This document shows, piece after piece, positions 55,595 to 64,000 of a stretch of 64,000 nt of DNA (its first letter is position 1; each line of letters begins with the position of its first letter). The position numbers and the translations under genes were made by a program. The notes below the pieces were generated by a model. The model was not told the origin of the DNA. It saw nothing but the letters and a program-made list of their open reading frames with translations, and did not search any database. The DNA is from Carex sylvatica (taxonomy: Eukaryota; Streptophyta; Magnoliopsida; Poales; Cyperaceae). The stretch lies in assembly GCA_964058845.1 (NCBI GenBank), contig CAXKVR010000108.1, positions 1-64,000 on the forward strand. The letters are read 5' to 3'.

Positions 55595-55965
55595 AGGAAA
55601 TGAAAAAAGAAAAATAAAAAAATAAAAAAATTGGGTGAGAAATTCAAAAATGAAAAGGCAGGAAGGAGTCATGGCATCTCTGTTTGACGCTATAGCACAT
55701 TTCAAACCAAAAAAAAAAAAAATTGGACTGCTATAACCCATCTATCCCATGGAGTTTTTACTTCATGGATTTCTTTGCTTATGTTATTGAAGTCTATCAT
55801 CTCTTTAATTAAATCTGTGAGTAGGAATGGATCATGGCGGCTCATTTTTTTTTTCATTTTTTATTTATTTGAGATGTGGGACACCATGTGTCCTTCCTGC
55901 TTTTTCATTTTTGAATTTCTTGCACAGCATTTCTTATTTTTTATTTTTATTTATTTTTTATTTTT
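55595..55965. repeat. Fold-back repeat
   Basis: GAAATTCAAAAATGAAAAGGCAGGAAGGA near 55640 is the inverse of the segment near 55890-55925 (TCCTTCCTGC...ATTTTTGAATTTCTTGC), with flanking A-rich and T-rich tracts also inverted. MITE-like, no coding role. Confidence 0.65.
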
Positions 55966-57024
55966 CTATGAATAAAAATTTCGGTATATTTGATTTCATT
56001 AATTTAATCCGCTCAGTAGCAATTGCCTCTTTATGAAAAATATTTTTCAACGTATATATATTTTGAAGTTATAGTTTCATATATAAAGATTTGTAAAAGG
56101 ATTGTTTAATATTTTTCTTTTGTTATTTTCTTTTTAAAAAAAAGAAGGGGGAGGTCAAGCCTCCTGATTTCATTAATTAATCAATGCTGCTTAATTTTAA
56201 AATCAATTATCAGTTATGTTTCATTTTACAAAATATACAATCTTTATGCACAAATTAAACTACGAATTTATATTGAAACATCCCATCAATTACACATCTA
56301 CACCACCACACAATGATTTATTGGTATATTAAATCTAATTATCTAATTGTAGGGACCATATTGGTTCAGTTTGAACAAGCAATTTATTTAGATAAAGATG
56401 GGAACCGAATCATTTATTTTTTAATATCTGTAAAAAAGATATCCACAGAAGTAGTTTAGACAAATAATCAGTTTGATCCACAATTTTGAGTTGTTGACTT
56501 TGCACATGTATATCTAGCTGCTAATTTTGCACGTTACCAATTTAGTATATGAACAAACAGTTGCACATGTATCACATGTATTTTATTTTTTTATTTTTTT
56601 TAAGTTAGTGGTAATTGCCATCTAATGAATGTATTAATAAAAAATTTGGTATACAAATTCCACCACTAAATCCTATATGTCTCCTAAATAATGTACTAGG
56701 AATAAAAAAAAAAAGGCTACTAAAAGTTTAAAACTTGAGAAAAAATAAAGTTGAATTAAAGTTGTAATTCGGGAAATAATTTTAGTATAATTCGTGATTC
56801 GGAAATAATTTGAATATAATTTGAAAATAATACATAATTATATATTGAGAACAAAAAAAATAAAAACAAAGAAAAATTCGTGAAAAATTTGTTAATAATT
56901 AGTAAAATTCACGAATAACTCGAAAAAAGTTTTGGATAACCGAATAATACACGGATCGATTCATGAAGAGCTCAAATCTGAATTATTTGTGAATCTGATT
57001 ACTATGCTAATTGGAGAGCACTAT

Positions 57025-57715
57025 ATCCTCTCTTTTTTAGTTTTATCCTTTCTTTCCATTCTTCTCACCAAATTAAGAGTGATGCCTTTTTGTCTCCAGC
57101 GTTATACTAAAATTAAGCGAGCTCATCGTATAAGAAGGCATCTACTACAGCACTGACGACATGATCAAATCTTTAAACACTGAGCTCACAAGGATCCAGT
57201 TCTTCCTCAATGATGTGAGTTGAACTGGAAAAATGGAGACGCTGCATGCTGTGATGAACTGGGTGAAAGAAATTACTGATGTCGGCTATGAAATTGAAGT
57301 AATTCTAATTTATCTGATGAAGTACAGGAACGAGATTCAGAGGCGGAGAAAGGGGTTCATCGGCTTCATTTTGAGGTATGCTCATTTACCATGTGAATTT
57401 TTGCTCTTCATAAGGTAGGAGCAAATTAAGATTGACAAGATAAAGGCCAAATTAGGGGATATTAGTAAAAGCAAGGAAAGATGTGGAATTATTAGTACTG
57501 GTAATCGAGGAAATGACGAAGAGGTCGATTGATGGTGGTGGTGGTGATGACATGATTAACATTAAGAGGATCCATTCTCTTCATTTTGTTTATGATATGG
57601 ATGTTGTTGGTTTTGATGGTTGTATAAACAAATTAATAGGGCATCTATTGAATCAAGGAAATTTAGATCGTAGTGTTGTAAATCTGCCAGAGGCTATCTA
57701 AATATATTGAAAACC
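57025..57715 (+). pseudogene. NLR pseudogene: coiled-coil part with NB-ARC deleted
   Basis: Aligns with the NLR at 32391 from its leader (CACCAAATTAAGAG) and ATG (57081) through the coiled-coil (NWVKEITDVGYEIE, then KGFIG...RYAHLP) to the linker (DMINIKRIHS...DVVGFDG, LIGHLLNQGNLDRSVV). It then jumps, within ATCTGCCAGAGGCTATCTAA near 57683, to sequence equal to 33846 onwards of the intact gene, and the match ends. About 870 bp, covering P-loop to ARC2, are lost. Several stops and frameshifts lie in the coiled-coil too. Non-functional. Confidence 0.92.
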
Positions 57716-57834
57716 TAAAAAAAAAAAAAACTTTTTTAGATTGTCAAAAAGAAAACCTATCTTATCAACAAAAATTTGTTTGGTCCAGCTTGGGATAATC
57801 GAGATAAGACTTCAATTAGTTATAAAAAGAAAGT

Positions 57835-58023
57835 GAATTTGTATCCTCCGAGTTACCTGACTGAGAAAAATTAGCAATGGACGGCCCACATTAATCTCAG
57901 TCGAATCAAACTCAATCCGGTGTCTATAGAAACTATAGATCATCCATGTTAAGATTCATGCCAGGTTAAAAAATCAGTCCAGGTATAATTTTTCTGTATC
58001 AGGTACCTGGGGAATCTGAATTC
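57835..58023. repeat. Short MITE-like repeat (GAATTTGTATCCTC ends)
   Basis: Starts GAATTTGTATCCTCCGAGTT ACCTG-like and ends CAGGTACCTGGGGAATCTGA ATTC-like, inverse of each other. Related to 4108-4284, 11390-11563 and 61091-61284. Confidence 0.5.
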
Positions 58024-58111
58024 TTCCATGACATGGGGCTTGAGATAAAGAATATATACAATTGTCCAAATTTATGATATCGAACAAAATTCTGTTAATT
58101 TCGATATTATA

Positions 58112-58870
58112 CAGTGTTCTAGCTAGCTATAGCAGCGCTATAGTTTTTCAGGACCATAAACGCTACGCTATGAGATAAAAATGCGCTAACCCAGCTACGA
58201 CTGATATTACCGCTATGTGTGACGCGCTATTGCTACCGCTATGTTACATGGGTTTTTTTTTTTTTACAATTTATATGAGCTTCTGTTCTTCTATTTCTAT
58301 TTTTAATTCTACATAGTCTTCTACGATAAGTATGCTAAACCAAACTATATGGTTCTGTTTTTATTTATACATGATTTATTTTCTCATTCTATATCGAGAA
58401 ATATTCAAATATTAATTCTTCATTTTGATTGCTCTCCGTATAGTATTCATTTGTAAAAGTATTATCATTCGTTTCAATTGAAAGCTGATTTTGATTATTA
58501 GTATTATTATAATATATAAAATGTTTAAATATGTATACTGACTTTATTTACCTTATAAAATTAATTATTCTTTGTCTATTATAATATGTAATACTATGAA
58601 ATATGGACTATTAAATAATATTACTTTTTAGATTTTTTTTTCCTTCTTATTTGCGTAATAGATAAAAATTATAGACTTAGATTAGTTGTGATTTAGTTGT
58701 TACCTCAATTCTCCTATTGATTATGTTGATAATTAGTATAAATATAGAATATAAAATTTGAAAAGAAAAAAATGCTATGTATGATAGCTTTTGTTATAGC
58801 TACGCTATTCGCAATAACTTTTTGTTTTGGTCTCCCCGCTGTTCCGCTATAATCGCTATTTAGAACCTTG
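58112..58870. mobile_element. Non-autonomous hAT element, complete
   Basis: 759 bp with ends CAGTGTTCTAGCTAGCTATA and TATAATCGCTATTTAGAACC-TTG (inverse CAAGGTTCTA), flanked by a perfect 8-bp duplication ATATTATA (58104-58111, 58871-58878). Many GCTATAGC / CGCTATGT motifs near both ends. No transposase. A truncated relative is at 12873-13200. Confidence 0.88.
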
Positions 58871-58879
58871 ATATTATAT

Positions 58880-59240
58880 TATTTCTTACTTCCGAAAATT
58901 AGTTAACTTCAAATGTGTAGGCTTACTCATGTTGATTCATTTTTTTAGAAAAAAAAAAAAGTTCACTAAAATGACGGTAACTTTTATTGATGGGCTTACT
59001 TGTATGATTGTATCCATGTAAAAGGTTGAGATATATTATGGGCCTTTATAAGGTTTAAAATGGACAATAGTTGGGCCCAATCAAAGTTATAGAAAATCCG
59101 AGGCTTTACAAAAAGTGTTCGGCCATAAACAACAATACAATACACTGTCTGATGCTTTTCCTAATCAGAAACTTAATTATAAACAAGAAGATCACATTAA
59201 CATATATATCTCATTTCAAAGTTCACAATTGTATATCTGG
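58880..59240. other. Intergenic, no gene seen
   Basis: AT-rich. Two overlapping short ORFs around 59071-59387 carry no known domain and overlap the next repeat. Confidence 0.4.
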
Positions 59241-59249
59241 GGACCAATT

Positions 59250-59445
59250 TGGGTCCCATTTGCATCATACTCAATTTTCGATTTGAGTCTAATGGGTTCA
59301 ACATCCATCCGATCCGCTTTAAGATCCATGCACACTGCTTCAATAAGTATGCACATCAGCTTCAGTATTTGTGAGCACGGAACTTAAAGTGGATCGGCTG
59401 GACGTGGAACCCATTCACTCAAGTTTGAGTCCAATGTCCATCAGA
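59250..59445. repeat. Fold-back MITE-like repeat
   Basis: GATTTGAGTCTAATGGGTTC followed by CCGATCCGCTTTAAG is inverse to CTTAAAGTGGATCGG ... GGAACCCATTCACTCAAGTT near 59385-59425. About 195 bp, no coding role. Confidence 0.6.
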
Positions 59446-59894
59446 TTCTGATCAGACAGTCAGTCGATCGAGCTCAACTGGCTTGGTATTTTTATTTTTT
59501 TATTATAAGGCATAAAGCCCATTTTCATTAGCTGAAAACGAATAATGGCTTGGTTTATTAAATATAGGTATTTACTCATATGCGTTTGAGTTTCACAGCA
59601 CTTAAACAAGCTATATTATCTTACGGTAAAAACTTTGTCACCATTTTCCTCTTGATCATGTAACATCTGTAACTATCAATAGCATGTTTTGGCAGAGAAC
59701 AAACTAAATTTGGCTGAGAACAGAGCAAATGTACATATGAATATATGATAATAAGAATCATCTCTTCTTCCCTTTATTCATTTTCTAGAGACAACCAGAG
59801 AACAAATTATGGTTATATATATTACGAGTTCAGGATTTTGTTAGATTCTCAATTCTATTTTTTATAAATTGCTAGGGACTGCCAAATGGGTATC

Positions 59895-60970
59895 CAGTTG
59901 TGCCCAAGCATATTACAGTATGCAGTCTAGTAAATTTTCATTGTTTACTGTTGAATTTGTGCATATATATTATGGTTTATCTGTGGACTATTTGATTATG
60001 GTAAGCTCATTCGCATAAATGTGATCAGCTATATCATATAGATAATTAGTTAAAAGTTTGCTAGATTCCAAATTAAATAAATAAAAACATAGGTATATAC
60101 CGTAAATATTTTTGATGTAAATAACACAGGATCACATACTGGCACGTACACTATACAGAATACTAAATATTTTGATAACTTCTTCCCAAAACAGTAACAA
60201 ACACTTAATCTCAGCATCAAGCACCAAGTGGTTGTGTTCTTAATTTTTGAACTTGTTTTGGAGGACTGTTCGCGCGTGGACCGGATCTGCACCTTTTGTC
60301 CATGCACCAGCAATCTTGCCGTTCAAGAAACCCGATCCCACCGAGGCATGTGCCCCACTTGTACTGTTTATGCAGCTTGCACCACCATTCGCATATGGAG
60401 TTTACGCAAACCAAGGTTTTGTACCACCCGTTCATGAACATGTGATACTCGCATGCTTCTATCCCTGCATTAGTTCAAAACCTTCATATGTTAGAACTAA
60501 TTAATACTCTCTTTTTTAGGATTATATAGTTCCTTTTTTCTGTAAAATTTCCATATTTCAAAGGAAATACAAGTATACGGTACATATGTGCGGTACAAAT
60601 ATTCATGACTCAAGTGCCACATCAATTATAATTTTATCAAGTAATAATTTTAATGGTGGAATAAATGATAGAAAGGTGAAATATACCCGAGGAGAGAGCA
60701 AACGTCACAAGGATGCAAAGAGCAACAACTTTGATTTCCATTTTCAATTTTTATTGGTTTTTCTTTTGCTGCTTGTGTTTTAGTCTCTAGCTTGGTATGT
60801 TGTTATTTATAGCAGATTTGGCATATTTGAGTTACCAAAAATCTGGAAATTAAAACTTAAAAATTAAAGAGTCATCACTTAAAAGAGTTTCTTCCTTCCC
60901 AATTTATTCATCGCATTAATTATGTTTTTGTTTTATTTTTTTTCATTAGTACAATCCCCTACGTAGGATT
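59895..60970. repeat. Left arm of a ~1-kb inverted duplication
   Basis: Inverse of 62870-63860 and beyond. It includes the upstream region (GAGTCATCACTTAAAAGAGTTTC), exon 1, intron, exon 2 and the 3' flank (GATCACA..., then the 28384-type repeat) of the defensin-like genes. The arms are separated by about 1.9 kb. Confidence 0.85.
60217..60741 (-). CDS. Defensin-like secreted peptide (8-Cys)
   Basis: Two exons, 60687-60741 and 60217-60464, joined at GG|GT...AG|GG to give 100 residues. Exon 1 encodes a signal peptide (MEIKVVALCILVTFALSS), the usual place for the intron in plant defensins. The mature part has eight cysteines at 23, 38, 43, 47, 58, 70, 72, 77, that is C-x14-C-x4-C-x3-C-x10-C-x11-C-x1-C-x4-C. 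This contains the CSalpha-beta signature C-x3-C / C-x-C and a gamma-core-like G-x-C (56-58). Spacing differs from the classical antifungal defensins and there is a 23-residue basic, proline-containing tail, so I place it among defensin-like (DEFL) peptides. Such peptides are secreted and act in defence or reproductive signalling; the role here is unknown. An inverted, broken copy lies at 63054-63587. Confidence 0.88.
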
Positions 60971-62869
60971 TAATTATTTTTTTCAAGATTACTTTCGAAA
61001 CATTGCTTCTTCTTTTTTTCTAGGGAACCATGCATGCTGTTTAATTTTAAATAAAGATATTGCACAACATCCGGGTAGGGGAAATTTATAGAATTCACAT
61101 CCTCTCCATTATCTGAAAAGGGAATCTTTTACAATTAGTGGATCTGGACCGTTCCTTTTAATTTGGCACGAATTTCAAAGCCTAATAATATTGCATCCAT
61201 GCTAGCTCGAATCCCAAATCGGTTGAGATTTAATCTCAAACCGTTAAGTGAAGGAGATCCTCTACAGTACCTGAGAGGATATGAAGGCATCAGTTCTTAA
61301 AATCTTTCAAAGGCAATTTATATGTAAAATTCCTTCATGATGTTTTAGTTTTTGCTTGTTCTTTTGTGTGAGGAGTTATTTAACATTTTTATAATATCGT
61401 ATTTAGGTAATAGCCGGAAATGAAATTGATAATCACATTCTTTTATTTTTTATTTTTGAAAAAATATCATATTTTTTATTCGAAGAATGCTTTTGTATTC
61501 TTGTCAATATTTAATTTGATCAGGAGACAGAGAATATAATTAATTAATTAAATAAATAAAAAGATCTTTATTAACCTAAAGTTGTGATTTAAAGTTAAGA
61601 GATCTAACACTTAAAACTTATTAATTAAATTAAAGGTGGATGATATATGTCAATTAGAAATTGACTGAACTCAATGATGAACTGAACTTTCAGGTCGATA
61701 GGAGATTTGGTTCCTTCTTTAAAACCGGACCTAGTGGACCATAAACCCATGGTTTATTATTGGTTCATTATGCATAATTAATGGCATAGTTTTCTTATTT
61801 GAGCAACATAATGCAAACAAATTCAAAAAATAAGTGCATTAAATTTGTCAATAAAATCAAATTTAGATTTTCTTTTTACATGCATTTTAAGGACACAAAT
61901 AACGAAGTATTGTGTTAATTTATATTTTATTTCCTTCATTTGTAAAATTTGCACCTAAAAAAATTATAAAACGAAAAAAAAAAATCTAAATTTGATCAAT
62001 GAACGTGGGACCTATTCTATTCTTCAAAAAGAAACCTTCAGATATTATCTAATTCATCAATTCGGATTCACAAAACCTGAATCAAAATCCAGCCCAAAAT
62101 AGACAATTTCACAGGTTCCTTATCTTATGAGATGCCCAATAAACAATTAAGGCCAAGAAAGGGAATAAATATATATATCTTTCTTAAAAACCGTCTTTGA
62201 GTGAAAAAGAAAATAAACATTTAATAAAAACATCAGCATTCTTTGAACCTATCTATCATTTACACGTTAACAAAAGATTAGCCTTAATTATGGATTGTTT
62301 TGTCATAAATAAGTTATTAAAGTACAACTTCTTAAGACTAAGTGATTCTAAAATCTTTAGTATTGATTTTAAATGACGAATCTAAACTATTGAAATTAAT
62401 CTACCTTATGAGTTATGCGTTGATATTTTTTTTATGCTAAATGATGTGTTTATATACAAATATTATTAATTTGAAATTAATTTCGTGCAAAGTAAAGCGG
62501 TCAAACTGAAAAATGAACGCATAAACTTTTAAATTTCTTTTTTAACTGCTTGTTTTATACTAAATTAATTCAAAAGTTTATAAATTTTACATATAAATGC
62601 ACCAAGGAAAATGATTTCAGCGGTTTAGAATTGTCTTTTAGAGTCCGAAAAAAATTAGAGTGGTGAGCTTAGGAAGTAAACAATAGTTCAGTTCTACTCA
62701 GGTTTGAGTTATTGTCATTATTTGGGGTATTTAAGAACACCAAAAGTTGAGAAACATGAAATTAAGCTAAAACAATACATATATAAGTGTTAATAACGGT
62801 GTTTCTAAAATAATCTTGAGAAATTAACAGAATTAAATCCTACGAATGGGTTTGTTACATTAAAAAAAA
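60971..62869. other. Spacer between the inverted arms, no gene seen
   Basis: AT-rich spacer. It contains a short MITE-like repeat at 61091-61284 and, at about 62290-62680, sequence resembling the GGCTAGTATAACATC MITE family. No coding region recognised. Confidence 0.5.
61091..61284. repeat. Short MITE-like repeat (GAATTCACATCCTCTC ends)
   Basis: Starts GAATTCACATCCTCTCCATT and ends CTGAGAGGATATGAA, which is its inverse. Fourth member of the 4108/11390/57835 family. Confidence 0.5.
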
Positions 62870-64000
62870 AAAACGAAAACATAATTAATGCGATGAATAA
62901 ATGGAGAAGGAAGAAACTCTTTTAAGTGATGACTCTTTAATTTTTTAAGTTTTCCAGATTTTTGGTAACTCAAATATGCCAGAACTTCTATAAATAACCA
63001 CATACCAAGAGGCTAAACATAAAAAGCAAAAGAAAAACCAAGAAAAATTGAAAATGGAAATCAAAGTTGTTGCTCTTTGCATCCTTGTGACATTTGCTCT
63101 CCTCGGGTATTTTTCACCTTTCTAAAATTTATTTCACCATTAAATTACTTCATAAAATCATAATTCATGTGGCACTTGAGTCATGAATATTTGTACCACA
63201 TACATGTACCGTATGATCCGTATACATGTATTTTCTTTGAAGTATATAAATTTTACAGGAAAAGGAATTATATATGCCTCATAACAATAGTGTATTAATT
63301 AGCTCTAACATATATATGAAGGGTTTTGAATTAATGCAGGGATAGAAGCGTGCGAGTATCACATGTTCATGAACGGGTGGTACAAAACCTTAGTTTGAGT
63401 GAACTCCATATGCAAATGGTGGTGCAAGCTGCATAAACAGTACAAGTGGGGTACATGCCTCGGTGGGATCGGGTTTCTTGAACGGCAAGATTGCTGGTGC
63501 ATGGACAAAAGGTGCAGATCCGGTCCACGTGCGAACAGTCCTCCAAAACAAGTTCAAAAATTAAGAACACTACAACTTGGTGCTTGATGCTAAGATTAAA
63601 TGCTACTTGCTGTTTTTGGAAGAAGTTATAAAAAATTTAACTGTTCTGTATACTGTACGTGCCAGTATGTGACCCTGAATTTTCTCTGATATGAAATAAG
63701 ATATTTACATCAAAAATATTTACGGTATCTATGTTTCTTGTTAATCTAGGAAACTTTTAACTTTTCTATATGTTGCAACTGATCACAGTTATGCGAAAGA
63801 GCCTGCCATAATCAAACAGTTCACGGATAAACCTCAATATTTATATATATGTAGAATTAATGGTATTGTGGTTGTGGATGGTTGCACAATCGAATTTTTT
63901 ACTAGGCTTTTCTGAGCAACTTTGGAATTCAATAATAAATAATTAAAATTTACTAGACTTCATACAACAACATGCTCCAGAGGAAAATGGAGAAAGGTGA
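62870..64000. repeat. Right arm of the inverted duplication
   Basis: Inverse of 59895-60970; its 3' part (63817-64000) also equals 28384-28572 and continues past the window end. Confidence 0.85.
63054..63587 (+). pseudogene. Broken copy of the defensin-like gene
   Basis: Exon 1 (63054-63106) and exon 2 (63340-63587) match the gene at 60217-60741 closely, including the signal peptide start and splice sites. Two lesions: a 2-bp (TC) loss at the end of exon 1 puts exon 2 out of frame when spliced at the conserved sites, and the codon for the second mature cysteine is TGA (63396-63398). The remaining cysteine codons are intact. Oriented head-to-head with the intact gene, about 2.3 kb apart. Recent duplicate that has lost function. 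Confidence 0.88.

Noticed and set aside
55775..56036. Overlapping hydrophobic ORFs
   Set aside because: Created by T-rich tracts in a fold-back repeat; no signal of selection or domain.
63367..63570. Minus-strand ORF near the right defensin-like copy, with a twin at 60228-60437
   Set aside because: Antisense of exon 2 of the defensin-like sequences; the sense strand has signal peptide, splice sites and cysteine pattern.
1..64000. CRISPR arrays, bacterial operons, tRNA genes, organellar inserts
   Set aside because: No evenly spaced short repeats, no tRNA-like cloverleaf with B box, no recognisable plastid or mitochondrial genes; the window is plant nuclear DNA.

Overview
This window is nuclear DNA from a flowering plant. 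It is AT-rich, has spliced genes, plant-specific gene families (a P-type PPR protein with an RRM, a phytosulfokine-receptor-type LRR kinase, a CC-NBS-LRR, an LRR receptor-like protein, a defensin-like peptide), plant-type U4 snRNA promoters, and many nested transposons. The species cannot be named from the sequence. No bacterial, organellar or viral replicon features were seen.

Layout. 1-2.3 kb: AT-rich flank with a 5S-rRNA-like fragment. 2.35-10.5 kb (-): an 11-exon PPR4-type gene whose introns carry several MITEs. 10.6-14.8 kb: a MITE-rich tandem duplication, a CYP76-like P450 fragment and a complete non-autonomous hAT element with an 8-bp target duplication. 15.8-19.0 kb (-): an intact PSKR-type receptor kinase. 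19-27 kb: essentially gene-free, with a 1.58-kb fold-back element flanked by a 9-bp target duplication. 27-31 kb: two full-length U4 snRNA genes (-) with USE and TATA elements, embedded in duplicated sequence, MITEs and LINE debris. 32.4-35.2 kb (+): an intact CC-NBS-LRR, flanked by duplicated non-coding blocks. 39.0-41.6 kb (+): an LRR receptor-like protein open across 843 codons except for one internal TGA. 42.5 kb: a third, deleted U4 copy. 44-52.5 kb: an intact four-exon gene for a small, probably plastid-targeted protein of unknown function, plus broken paralogous pieces disrupted by a Copia element that itself carries a MITE. 52.6-59.5 kb: repeats, a hAT element and an NLR pseudogene that has lost its NB-ARC domain. 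59.9-64 kb: an inverted duplication, with a two-exon defensin-like gene in the left arm and a broken copy in the right arm.

Functionally the window combines plastid RNA maturation (PPR4), peptide-hormone perception (PSKR), splicing machinery (U4) and an immune cluster (NLR, NLR relic, RLP, defensin-like peptides). The immune and U4 genes show recent duplication and decay. The most notable items are the U4 gene family, the single-nonsense RLP, the inverted defensin-like pair, the small plastid-protein locus with a MITE insertion dated by a paralogous empty site, and the large fold-back element.
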